A DNA stretch of 64,000 nt from positions 217,092 through 281,091 of the forward strand of contig CABYND010000001.1 of assembly GCA_902520195.1 (NCBI GenBank). The letters run 5' to 3'. The first letter of the stretch is position 1, and each line of letters begins with the position of its first letter. Positions 1 through 8,065 of the stretch are shown piece by piece. The position numbers and the translations under genes were made by a program. The DNA comes from Halieaceae bacterium (GTDB lineage: Bacteria > Pseudomonadota > Gammaproteobacteria > Pseudomonadales > Halieaceae). The notes under the pieces are model-generated. The model made no database searches, had not been told where the DNA came from, and saw nothing but the letters and a program-made list of their open reading frames with translations.

Positions 1-1131
1 AGAGTCAAACACCATGTTGTCTGGCACTCGTGGAACCGGCTTGTCGCGCAGGTTGCTCGAACGATTGATACTGTTGATATTAAATATGTAGGCAATGACC
101 TGAGCAACTGCCTCAAAGAGCGGCTCGGGAATGAAAGCCTCAATCTCCGTGGTAAAAAAGAGCGCCCTCGCCAAAACCGGAGACTGAAACAGGGGCACGC
201 CTTCTTCGCCGGCTCTCTCACGAATACGCTCTGCCATGATATCCGCGCCTTTTGCCACCACTTTCGGTGGATCCTCAGAGGAGGGGTCGTAAGCGAGGGC
301 GACGGCAAAATGCTCTGGGTTGGTAATCACTACATCGGCCTCTGCGATCGCCTCGAGCATTCTGGCAGCCGATACCTCCCGCTGTTTCTGACGAATGCGC
401 TGTTTGACCTCAGGCGAACCCTCGGTGTCCTTACGCTCGTCTTTGACCTCTTTCAAGGACATCTTCATTTTTTGGTTATGCTGGTAGGCCTGATACGGGG
501 CATCGATCAAGGCAATGATGATCAGCGTGCTCGAAGCCACCAGAAAAGCCATCGTAATAATCGAGGCAGATGCTGTGAGGCCGGGCTCCAGCGCCATCAG
601 CGAGATCTCTGCAAATTCCGTGATCGACGCGTCGATCAAGAGATAGGTCACACCACCGACCAAGAGAAACTTCGCAATAGATTTCCCGAGGTTTACCAGC
701 GCCTGTATCCCAAACATGCGTTTAAGCCCCGCAATGGGGTTGAACTTGGAAGCCTTGGGTTGCAGTGATTTCCAGCTGAAGTTGTAACCCCCGATCAAAC
801 CGGAGCAGACCAGCACTACCACGCCCGACAGGATCAGTATCGGTAAAATCGTCAATAACGCCTCGACCATGGCATCAGCCAGACGGCCGGCAGCGACCTG
901 CGGCTCCAGTACGGAGAGCGAGTCGAATACAAGGCCCTGGGCAAAAATGTTGGCCACGTTCCCCAAAAGAGAACTGCCAAATAAATAGATGTAAATCGCT
1001 ACACTGATCACTGAGGCGGCGATCGTGATTTCAGTAGAGCGGGCAATCTGCCCCTCTTCTCTCGCTTTGCTGAGACGTCGGGCGGTGGGCTCTTCTGTTT
1101 TTTCTTGGCTATCGTCTTGTTGATCTGCCAT
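1..1131 (-). CDS. flhB: Flagellar export switch protein FlhB (C-terminus beyond window)
   Basis: FlhB is an inner-membrane component of the flagellar type III export gate and switches substrate specificity from rod/hook to filament. The 377 visible codons begin MADQQDDSQEKTEEPTARRL, the usual charged FlhB start, followed by four hydrophobic segments and a cytoplasmic domain. The self-cleavage motif is present as NPEH (NPTH in most textbook homologues) and is followed by FAVALAYD. The end lies off the left edge, but the visible part is close to the family's full length of about 380 residues. The start overlaps the fliR stop by one base (TGATG), so the two are translationally coupled. It is the last visible gene of the flagellar operon. 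Confidence 0.95.
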   Translation of the reverse strand, partial: MADQQDDSQEKTEEPTARRLSKAREEGQIARSTEITIAASVISVAIYIYLFGSSLLGNVANIFAQGLVFDSLSVLEPQVAAGRLADAMVEALLTILPILILSGVVVLVCSGLIGGYNFSWKSLQPKASKFNPIAGLKRMFGIQALVNLGKSIAKFLLVGGVTYLLIDASITEFAEISLMALEPGLTASASIITMAFLVASSTLIIIALIDAPYQAYQHNQKMKMSLKEVKDERKDTEGSPEVKQRIRQKQREVSAARMLEAIAEADVVITNPEHFAVALAYDPSSEDPPKVVAKGADIMAERIRERAGEEGVPLFQSPVLARALFFTTEIEAFIPEPLFEAVAQVIAYIFNINSINRSSNLRDKPVPRVPDNMVFDS

Positions 1132-1901
1132 CAGGTCACCACCCAGATGTTCTGTGCCCTCTGGAACGCCTCCAGCCACAGCCATTCAATACGGTGGCCA
1201 ATGTTCACCAGATACACCAAAAAAAGGACCATACCTGCCAGCACCATTGCCGGAAATCCGACGGCAAAAATATTTAGCGCAGGTGCCGCCCGGGTCACGA
1301 TCCCGATGCAAAGGTTGACCAACATCATGGTTAACATGATGGGTAGCGCTATCAGCACCCCTCCTAGAAAGACCATCGCAGTCCATTCAGTAAAGTTGAC
1401 GATGGTCTCGACAAAGTTAATTTGGCCGCCTATGGGCATCACCTCAAAACTCATTAGTATCAACTCTATCAGGATCAGATGACCGCCGATGGAGAGGAAT
1501 ATGAGAGTCGACAACACCACCAGAAACGAAGCAAGAACTGGTACACGACCAATATTGGGATCCACCGTTTGCGCCATACCGAGTCCCATACTCATCGACA
1601 GTGTTTGACCCGCTACGACCAAAGCGGCATTCACGACTTGTAGTACAGCCGCAAAAAGCAGCCCTACCAAGAGTTCTTGGATGATCAATATCAAACCCGC
1701 CGCACTGACGGGGTCTATCACCGGCAACTCCAGGGTAGGGTAGATAAAGATCGTAAGCACCACCGCCAGCGCGACACGAATGCGAATTGAAACGACCCTG
1801 AGAGACACCAGCGGCGCCGCAAGTAGCAGCGCCGAGATGCGCAGTAGTGGAATTAATCCAGTAACAAGAATCAGTACGACGTCATCAAGGATCAGATTCA
1901 T
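1131..1901 (-). CDS. fliR: Flagellar export gate protein FliR
   Basis: FliR is an integral membrane subunit of the flagellar export gate, forming the helical FliP5-FliQ4-FliR1 complex. The 256 residues from MNLILDDVVLILVTG contain at least five hydrophobic segments and the family's conserved central stretch (AGQTLSMSMGLGMAQTVDP). A longer reading frame exists upstream, but this ATG overlaps the fliQ stop by four bases (ATGA) and gives the normal FliR length, so I chose it. It lies between fliQ and flhB, the common fliPQR-flhB order. Confidence 0.95.
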   Translation of the reverse strand: MNLILDDVVLILVTGLIPLLRISALLLAAPLVSLRVVSIRIRVALAVVLTIFIYPTLELPVIDPVSAAGLILIIQELLVGLLFAAVLQVVNAALVVAGQTLSMSMGLGMAQTVDPNIGRVPVLASFLVVLSTLIFLSIGGHLILIELILMSFEVMPIGGQINFVETIVNFTEWTAMVFLGGVLIALPIMLTMMLVNLCIGIVTRAAPALNIFAVGFPAMVLAGMVLFLVYLVNIGHRIEWLWLEAFQRAQNIWVVT

Positions 1902-2170
1902 CGCGTGAAAATTTGCGGGATCATGTCGAAGATCGAGATAAACATCTCGGACAGAATGGTGAGTTGCCAATCGCCAAATATGAGTAACGCGGCAACCAAA
2001 GCCGCCAATTTGGGGATAAAGCTCAGCGTCATCTCCTGGATGGATGTGGCCGCTTGAAATACGCCAATAATCAGCCCCACTGACAGTGCAATGATCAGCA
2101 CCGGGCCCGCTACGTATATGACGGTCCAGATCGCTTCTCTACCAATACCGATGACTTCTGTCGTCTCCAT
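1898..2170 (-). CDS. fliQ: Flagellar export gate protein FliQ
   Basis: This 90-residue protein is the small hairpin subunit of the flagellar export gate. It has two long hydrophobic helices (about residues 17-40 and 52-75) joined by the typical FQAATSIQEMTLSFIPK loop of the FliQ/SctS family. The length matches the usual 89-90 residues. It follows fliP by 11 bases and overlaps fliR by four. Confidence 0.96.
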   Translation of the reverse strand: METTEVIGIGREAIWTVIYVAGPVLIIALSVGLIIGVFQAATSIQEMTLSFIPKLAALVAALLIFGDWQLTILSEMFISIFDMIPQIFTR

Positions 2171-2181
2171 ATCAATCGGTC

Positions 2182-2916
2182 CTATACATAACTGCCAGTC
2201 AGCGACGTCATCAGCAGCATCCAGCCATCCACCATCACAAACAATAAAAGTTTGAAAGGTAATGAGATGATCATGGGAGACAGCATCATCATACCCATGG
2301 ACATCAGTACGCTGGCGACAACCATATCGATGATGATGAAAGGGATATAAAGCATAAATCCAATGGTGAACGCGCTCTTAAGTTCTGAAGTAATAAAAGC
2401 GGGCACGAGGACAGTCAGTGGTGTCTCCATCGGCGAGGTGATGTCCGGGTTATCTGCGATACTGACAAAAGTCTGCAGGTCCTTCTCTCGGGTTTGGCGC
2501 AACATAAAATCCTTCATAGGGATCTGCGCCGCCTCGATCGCTGCCTCCAGCCCCATCTCGTCATTACTGTAGGGTGCGATTGCGTCGTCGTAAACCTGAG
2601 TGAATACAGGTGCCATAATAAAAATGGTGAGAAAAAGTGCGATGCCTAACAGGATTTGGTTAGGTGGAGTCTGAGCGGTACCCAATGCCTGCCTAAGCAG
2701 TGATAAGACGATGATGATCCGCGTAAAGCTGGTCATCATCAGTAGAATTGACGGCAACAGGGTGAGTACCGTCATCAAGCCAAGTAGTTGCAACGTCACC
2801 GAATATTCGGTTTCGCCCGCCTGGCCCTGCACCGCGCTTAAAATCGGGATGGCGCCCTGTGCCGCAGCGTCGGTCGCTAACAAGGGCATCAGCAAGAGCA
2901 GCAAGAATCTGAACAT
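2182..2916 (-). CDS. fliP: Flagellar export gate protein FliP
   Basis: FliP forms the pentameric core of the export gate in the inner membrane. The 244-residue product starts with a cleavable-looking signal (MFRFLLLLLMPLLATDAAAQ). It then has the conserved MTSFTRIIIVLSLLRQALGTAQTPPNQ helix region and the C-terminal block PFIIIDMVVASVLMSMGMMMLSP, both diagnostic for FliP/SctR. It sits between fliO and fliQ. About 65 bases separate it from fliO, one of the few loose joints in the operon. Confidence 0.96.
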   Translation of the reverse strand: MFRFLLLLLMPLLATDAAAQGAIPILSAVQGQAGETEYSVTLQLLGLMTVLTLLPSILLMMTSFTRIIIVLSLLRQALGTAQTPPNQILLGIALFLTIFIMAPVFTQVYDDAIAPYSNDEMGLEAAIEAAQIPMKDFMLRQTREKDLQTFVSIADNPDITSPMETPLTVLVPAFITSELKSAFTIGFMLYIPFIIIDMVVASVLMSMGMMMLSPMIISLPFKLLLFVMVDGWMLLMTSLTGSYV

Positions 2917-2981
2917 TAGCCCCCCAAGTCGATGAGCCCAGTTCTGCTCCCGCCCCCGCGGCGGAATTGGGTCAGTCTGGC

Positions 2982-3287
2982 CTACTGAGCACCGCGACTT
3001 GCCGATTCTGGGGGCCCAAGTGCGTCGTTCCCAGTCACATCAGCAGGCCACTTTGCAATGGTATTGATATTAGCTGGAGTTGCACCAATTAAGAACCGTT
3101 CATTGTCGACTTCTACCAATACCAGCTCGGCAGAGCGGTTCAGGCGAACACGCCCGGTAATACGGATGGGTAGCCAACTCCGGCTCGAGCCTTGCACTCG
3201 ACGCAATGTCCAAAAGCTAACCGCCATTGCGGCCGCTACCACAAAAAGGGCTGTCACCCACCTGACCCAACTCAGCTCCTCAGCCAC
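2982..3287 (-). CDS. fliO: Flagellar biosynthesis protein FliO
   Basis: FliO is a small single-span membrane chaperone that stabilises FliP during export-gate assembly. The 101-residue product has one N-terminal membrane segment (about residues 8-27). A short cytoplasmic beta-rich domain follows with the family-typical block ELVLVEVDNERFLIGATPANI. The start codon is GTG (GTG GCT GAG GAG), preceded by fliN with a 16-base gap. Sequence conservation in FliO is low, so the call rests on this motif, the size and its position between fliN and fliP. Confidence 0.88.
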   Translation of the reverse strand: MAEELSWVRWVTALFVVAAAMAVSFWTLRRVQGSSRSWLPIRITGRVRLNRSAELVLVEVDNERFLIGATPANINTIAKWPADVTGNDALGPPESASRGAQ

Positions 3288-3303
3288 TAGTTGCTACCGG
3301 AAC

Positions 3304-3639
3304 TCAGAGCTTCTCGACGCGGTCTTCTGAAGGCAGGATGCGAGTCAGTCTTACGCCGTAGCGGTCGTTCACCAGAACAACTTCGCCCTGAGCAACTACC
3401 GTATTGTTCACAAGAAGATCCAGGGGCTCGCCAGCATTTCGCTCGAGCTCGATAACGCTACCCTGCTTGAGTCTTAGCAAATCGCGAATTTTCAAGCGCG
3501 TTCGGCCCACCTCGACAGAGAGCGTAACGGGAACACTCTGGAGCACATCAGCGCTGACCATAGCGTCAAAACCCTGGCCCTCAGCATCCTCACTGAGCTG
3601 ATCCAGCGACACATCGGCAGTTTCTTCTTCTTCACTCAT
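3304..3639 (-). CDS. fliN: Flagellar motor switch protein FliN
   Basis: FliN is a C-ring protein of the motor switch complex and docks the FliH-FliI export ATPase. The 111 residues have an acidic N-terminal tail (MSEEEETADVSL) and a C-terminal SpoA domain (about residues 33-108). That domain carries the family motifs VPVTLSVEVGRTRLKIRDLL, GSVIELERNAGEPLDLLVNN and GEVVLVNDRYGVRLTRI. It lies directly downstream of fliM, its binding partner, and upstream of fliO. Confidence 0.96.
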   Translation of the reverse strand: MSEEEETADVSLDQLSEDAEGQGFDAMVSADVLQSVPVTLSVEVGRTRLKIRDLLRLKQGSVIELERNAGEPLDLLVNNTVVAQGEVVLVNDRYGVRLTRILPSEDRVEKL

Positions 3640-3673
3640 GAATATCTCCTAACGGTGTTCGAGCCAGTGCTGA

Positions 3674-4678
3674 CTAGCTCTCTGTCAGCTCAACGGCTTG
3701 CAGCAACCGCGCTGCGGCGTAGCCGTTTGCGGTACCTATCTCGGACTCAAACAAAGGAATTTCATCCACCAATACGCGCGCCAAATCAAACTTTCTCAGA
3801 TCCAATACGTCGCCGACCTGCATTTTATTAAAGTCGCCAAGCGTCATTTCGACCTCACCCAAAATCACGCGATGTTCAAGCTCGGCGTCTGAAGCCGCAC
3901 CGGCCAGCTCTCGCGCCCAGACGTCATGATCGACGGACGGATCCTCAGAATCCTGAACCCGGCCCCTCAACACGTCACGAATGGGCTTCAACGTTGCAAA
4001 GGGATAAACCACATCAATTGTGCCGCGCTCCTTCCCGGGAAGCTCCACCTCGAGGTGGCACACAATCACCAGATCGTTCTCATCGACAATTTGTACAAAT
4101 TGCGGATTAATCTCCGAGCCGACATGCTCGCATTGAATCTCCATGATGGGAGCCCAGGCTTCGTGTATGGAGGCGAAAATAACCTCAAGCATGATGTTGA
4201 TAATCCGGGTTTCGGTTGGGGTGAACATCCGGCCCGGGGGTAGCCCCTCGATGCCGCGCCCAAACCCACCAAAAAAGTTATCCAGCGATGCAAAGACCAC
4301 GTTAGGATCAATGACCACCATCGATGTGCCTCGCAGCCCTGACAAGCGAACCGTATTCACCGATAGCGGCGCCTGCAGGTCTTGCAGATATTCCGAGAAC
4401 GGGAGTGTCTTAACCCGATCAGCAGTGATGCGCGGGCTGGTTCGCAACACCTCGAGTAACCCTAACCGCAGGTGACGTGTGAACCGCTCGGTTATCATAT
4501 CCACCGCGGCCAAATTGATACCGATGGTGGTATCTTCTGTCACCAAGTTGTGGGGGCGAATTTCTGCGCTAAGAGCAGACTCAGGGTCAATCAGAGAAGC
4601 CGACTCATCATCAAACCCCTCGTCGGAGGCCAACGCATTGAGCTCCTCTTCCGAAAGTCTGCTGCTGTCTTCAGCCAT
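3674..4678 (-). CDS. fliM: Flagellar motor switch protein FliM
   Basis: FliM is the C-ring protein that binds phospho-CheY and sets rotation direction. The 334-residue product begins with a variant of the CheY-binding peptide (LSEEELNALAS; consensus LSQxEIDALL). It continues into the FliM middle domain with conserved segments such as ERFTRHLRLGLLEVLR and FFGGFGRGIEGLPPGRMFTPTE, and ends in a SpoA domain (about residues 255-325). It is located between fliL and fliN. Confidence 0.96.
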   Translation of the reverse strand: MAEDSSRLSEEELNALASDEGFDDESASLIDPESALSAEIRPHNLVTEDTTIGINLAAVDMITERFTRHLRLGLLEVLRTSPRITADRVKTLPFSEYLQDLQAPLSVNTVRLSGLRGTSMVVIDPNVVFASLDNFFGGFGRGIEGLPPGRMFTPTETRIINIMLEVIFASIHEAWAPIMEIQCEHVGSEINPQFVQIVDENDLVIVCHLEVELPGKERGTIDVVYPFATLKPIRDVLRGRVQDSEDPSVDHDVWARELAGAASDAELEHRVILGEVEMTLGDFNKMQVGDVLDLRKFDLARVLVDEIPLFESEIGTANGYAAARLLQAVELTES

Positions 4679-4705
4679 AACTCTTATCTCACCTAGTTAC
4701 CGGGC

Positions 4706-5293
4706 TCACTGAACCACAAATTCAGTGAACATAACCTCTTCCACTCCGCCAAAGTCTTCATATCTCTCAAGAACTGAGTTCACCGCTAACTTGAGTTGCT
4801 CAGCGAGATCGGAGCGGAAATTGGGCTCGGAAATCCGGGTTTCATCTATCTTGCGCATCACGTCTAACATTTCGGATCGGATGGCAAACTCATGTTTTTC
4901 CATATTCGCAACAACACGGTCATCGTAATGGGTCATGATCGCAACCTTGACCTGCATCACCTTTCTGGAATTAACGATATTTGCGACCAGCGGGCGCTCG
5001 ATCTCCATGTAGGTATTTTCAAAGCGGGTCAGTTCGGGGGAGTCAAGCGTCTCCTTGCTCGGACCCTTGGCAAGTTCTTCTGCGCGGGCTCGCGCTTCTT
5101 CAGCGTCCATTTCCAGCTGCTGAACTGTCTCTTCGATCCGCTCGGCTGAGTCAGGATCGAAATATCCTACAAAATACATAGTCGCCAGTATCGTAATGGC
5201 CAAGGCGACAATCACACCCACGCCAATCAGGATATAGGACAGGATAGACGACTTTTTTCCGCCTTCACCCGCTTCTAATTCTTCGTCAGCCAT
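4706..5293 (-). CDS. fliL: Flagellar basal-body associated protein FliL
   Basis: FliL is a single-span membrane protein that surrounds the stator and supports motor torque. The 195 residues show a short cytoplasmic tail, one membrane helix (about residues 17-39) and a periplasmic domain. That domain has the FliL features of beta-strands followed by ...FRSDLAEQLKLAVNSVLE and a terminal VEEVMFTEFVVQ. An acidic, probably helical linker (about residues 54-80) separates the membrane segment from the folded domain. The gene lies between fliK and fliM. Confidence 0.93.
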   Translation of the reverse strand: MADEELEAGEGGKKSSILSYILIGVGVIVALAITILATMYFVGYFDPDSAERIEETVQQLEMDAEEARARAEELAKGPSKETLDSPELTRFENTYMEIERPLVANIVNSRKVMQVKVAIMTHYDDRVVANMEKHEFAIRSEMLDVMRKIDETRISEPNFRSDLAEQLKLAVNSVLERYEDFGGVEEVMFTEFVVQ

Positions 5294-5329
5294 GATGCTT
5301 ATCCATCCTTATTCGGGGCACGGTTCCCA

Positions 5330-7582
5330 TTATGCCCAAAAATCGATCGAATCCAGATCCAGTCCCAGTTCTAGGTCCTCGGATACGGTCTCCATCCCGG
5401 CGTCTGCCAGACTCATCTCGTCCTGAATCTGGGCACCGGCACTATTGGCGCTCGCCTCACGGCCCTGAGATTGACCCTGCTGCGTGTCTGCTCCTACCTG
5501 CAATTGCGCCAGATTGACGCCACTTTGCTGCAACGCATCACGAAGTCTCGGGAGAGAGTCACCCAGGAGTTCTCTGGTCACTGCGTTGCTGGTGTTAATT
5601 TGTGCATCGAGGCGGCCGTCGCGCATTTCCATCACCACATCAATGGCGCCAAGCTCCCTTGGGTGAACATTGAAAGTCAGACGATAATGGCCCGCCGCGA
5701 TGTTAGCCGCCAAGCGTTGGCCCAGCGCCGCAGAAAGCTGCCGTCCAGCGAGCTCGCGGGCTGCAAGGTTCTGGTTTGGCGTAAATTGATTTAATCGAGC
5801 CGCATCGGAGAGCGCTGATCGATCGGATCCAGTAAGAGCCTGTCTGAAAGCGAGGTCCCCCTGACCCGCAACACGCGCTGCGGCCGCATCAAACACTTCT
5901 CCCTGCACCAAACCCGCGAAAGGCGTAGGTTGGGTGGCTGGGCTTACTGCTGGCCTATATGAAGTACCGGCCAGTCGCGCAAGCTCGAGGCTACGCGCGC
6001 TCACCAGGTCGCGCAGTGCCATAACGGGATCGGCCTTAGCATTCTTCACCGCCTCAGTGGCAACTGTAGCGTCTGTCTTGGTGGCCTCTACCTTGCCATC
6101 TGTCGTCACGTTCACGCCACGCAGCGCGAATCGGTCTAATGTCGCAAATTGCGCCAGCACAGGCGCCTCACTGACAGGCTGAGTCGAAGGTGCCATTACC
6201 TGAGCCAGCACACTGGCGAGGTTCTGGGGTGCCGGCTGAGCAGCATCGGATTGAGCGCCTGCAAGGGCCAAGGTGATGGGTTGCGGCTTCGACACCACAC
6301 TGGCGCGCAGCGCGCTGATTTCTGCCTCAGAAGTGCCTCCCACCATTGCGGGGATAGCCGCCAAGGTGGCTGTCGTGCTGGCAGGTCCTTGCTGTGCCAC
6401 TGCAGCTGCCGGAGATCGCAGCGGATTCTCCGTAAATGTCTGTATGGCCTTGGTGAGCTCAGGCGCTATCTGCGCTGACAGCTGTTGCACGGAGCGCTCC
6501 GCACTTTGTGTGTCTGTGAACCATTGAGCCACTGCAGGCGCCACTCGCCGGGCAACGTCGCGAGCCCATTGTTCAGAGACTAAGTTGCCTGTCGATATCG
6601 AGGATTGTGCTACCCACTTGGCGACCGCAGACTCAAGCTCCGCGGTCAAGCGGGGTGTTAGCAACCCAGTGCTCTCGCTTGTTAACGTCAAGTCAGTGAT
6701 AGCTGGATTGGCCCCGGCCACACTGGCACCAAGCTGAGAATCGCTGATAGTCGCCGTAATCAGCTGCGTAATTCGATTAGACAGCTCTGCAACAGCGCCC
6801 TCAGTGTTAGGGGTTTCACCTTGAGCCACGACGTCGACTCGGCCGTCAGCAACCCACTGTGCCACTGCGGGAGTGACCACCTCCCCGATACGAGTAAGTA
6901 GATCAGTATCTTCTTTGAGCGGGTCAGCGCCCACCGCTGAACCTTCTGCAGTCACCTGAGCAAGTATGGGTGCGATGAGCTGATTTAAGCTCTCGACATC
7001 GACCTCCAGAAGACGCGCGGGATCTATGTCAGAGGAAATTTGGGAAGCAGCCATTGAACCCGGCACTAGTGAAGAGGCCTCACTGGTAGAAGCTGACTGC
7101 GCTTGATTTGTCGCCAGCCAGGCGGCAATCGCGGTAGCAACCGCATCAGCCAGGCTGCGCCCCTCCACTGAGGGATCCATCAACGCCTGATTATTCACCG
7201 GAAAGAGCTGCGCCAAGACATCTGGAGACAGGCCTGCCTGCTCCGCATACTTCATCACGGCGAGCCGCTCGGCAGGCTCCCCCACTACACGCAAGTCAAA
7301 GTCTGGTAAAGGTGTCGTCGAAACCCGCTCGGCGGCAGGTATCGACGCCACAGAAGCGGCAACCGGCGGCTCAGCAGGCTTTCCAGACGGCGCGCTAGCG
7401 GCGGATGCCGCCGGCAACCCCTTGCCGCCTTTTTCAGCAGCCTGCGCCTGCTCAGATGCCACCAAAGCGCGCTTAAATGCCGCGCCGGCTTCGTTATTAG
7501 CGGCCAAAGATCCACTGTAAGCCTTTGATTTATTAAGGCTTCCTAGCAGTTTGGCTATATCTGTCTCGATCTGGGAGTCCAC
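5330..7582 (-). CDS. fliK: Flagellar hook-length control protein FliK
   Basis: FliK is the secreted molecular ruler that measures the hook and triggers the FlhB specificity switch. The 750-residue protein is large for the family. It has a long Ala/Gln/Ser/Thr-rich, low-complexity N-terminal and central region with recurring APxVAQW-like segments (for example VTPAVAQWVADG and VAPAVAQWFTD). The conserved C-terminal hook domain is at about residues 620-710 (HYRLTFNVHPRELGAIDVVMEM and later DALQQSGVNLAQLQV). The start is GTG (GTG GAC TCC CAG). It follows fliJ after a short gap. Confidence 0.9.
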   Translation of the reverse strand: MDSQIETDIAKLLGSLNKSKAYSGSLAANNEAGAAFKRALVASEQAQAAEKGGKGLPAASAASAPSGKPAEPPVAASVASIPAAERVSTTPLPDFDLRVVGEPAERLAVMKYAEQAGLSPDVLAQLFPVNNQALMDPSVEGRSLADAVATAIAAWLATNQAQSASTSEASSLVPGSMAASQISSDIDPARLLEVDVESLNQLIAPILAQVTAEGSAVGADPLKEDTDLLTRIGEVVTPAVAQWVADGRVDVVAQGETPNTEGAVAELSNRITQLITATISDSQLGASVAGANPAITDLTLTSESTGLLTPRLTAELESAVAKWVAQSSISTGNLVSEQWARDVARRVAPAVAQWFTDTQSAERSVQQLSAQIAPELTKAIQTFTENPLRSPAAAVAQQGPASTTATLAAIPAMVGGTSEAEISALRASVVSKPQPITLALAGAQSDAAQPAPQNLASVLAQVMAPSTQPVSEAPVLAQFATLDRFALRGVNVTTDGKVEATKTDATVATEAVKNAKADPVMALRDLVSARSLELARLAGTSYRPAVSPATQPTPFAGLVQGEVFDAAAARVAGQGDLAFRQALTGSDRSALSDAARLNQFTPNQNLAARELAGRQLSAALGQRLAANIAAGHYRLTFNVHPRELGAIDVVMEMRDGRLDAQINTSNAVTRELLGDSLPRLRDALQQSGVNLAQLQVGADTQQGQSQGREASANSAGAQIQDEMSLADAGMETVSEDLELGLDLDSIDFWA

Positions 7583-7585
7583 TAT

Positions 7586-8065
7586 TCAATCGCTTGTCAC
7601 ATTGTCCACTGCTAGTGGTTTATGCAAGTCGCGTGCCAAGTCCGACCGAGCGTAACTCTGCACAGCCCATTCGTCGAGGGCATCGATCTCCTGACGCTCA
7701 AGATGGATTCGACGGGCGTTTAGCGTTTGCTGCTGAAGGTGCTCATATTTTTGCAAAACTCGAGCCGTGCGCTGGTTTTGCGCCTGCACGCGACCAATGA
7801 GTTCCCTGATCTCAATGAGCTGTCCCTCGCAGTTGTTGCGCAATATATCGAGGTCTGCGAGGAAGGACTTCATAACGCGCCAGTCGTCAATCTCCCGAAG
7901 CGTGTTGGTGTGAAGCTGGCGTCGAAAGTGGGTCTGGCGCTCGGCTACTTTGTCCCGGTTGGACTCAGTTTCCTTGAGATGGCGTCTCAGCTCTGTCAGT
8001 CGCCCCAATTCCTGCTGGTTTTGTCGCTGGTATTTCAGCACCAGGGGGTCCCACTTAGTGGCCAT
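7586..8065 (-). CDS. fliJ: Flagellar export chaperone FliJ
   Basis: FliJ is the coiled-coil stalk of the flagellar export ATPase and links FliI to FlhA. The 159 residues from MATKWDPLVLKYQRQNQQEL are almost wholly heptad-rich, charged helix, as in the FliJ family (about 147 residues). The reading frame extends further upstream inside fliI, but this ATG gives the expected N-terminus and only an 11-base overlap with fliI. It sits between fliI and fliK, as in other gammaproteobacteria. Confidence 0.9.
   Translation of the reverse strand: MATKWDPLVLKYQRQNQQELGRLTELRRHLKETESNRDKVAERQTHFRRQLHTNTLREIDDWRVMKSFLADLDILRNNCEGQLIEIRELIGRVQAQNQRTARVLQKYEHLQQQTLNARRIHLERQEIDALDEWAVQSYARSDLARDLHKPLAVDNVTSD

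Noticed and set aside
310..768. 152-residue open frame on the plus strand across flhB
   Set aside because: The minus strand encodes a clear FlhB there; the plus frame is an antisense shadow with no recognisable motif.
1131..1970. Longer FliR with 23 extra residues
   Set aside because: The extension lies inside fliQ and lacks FliR similarity; the ATGA overlap start gives the usual length.
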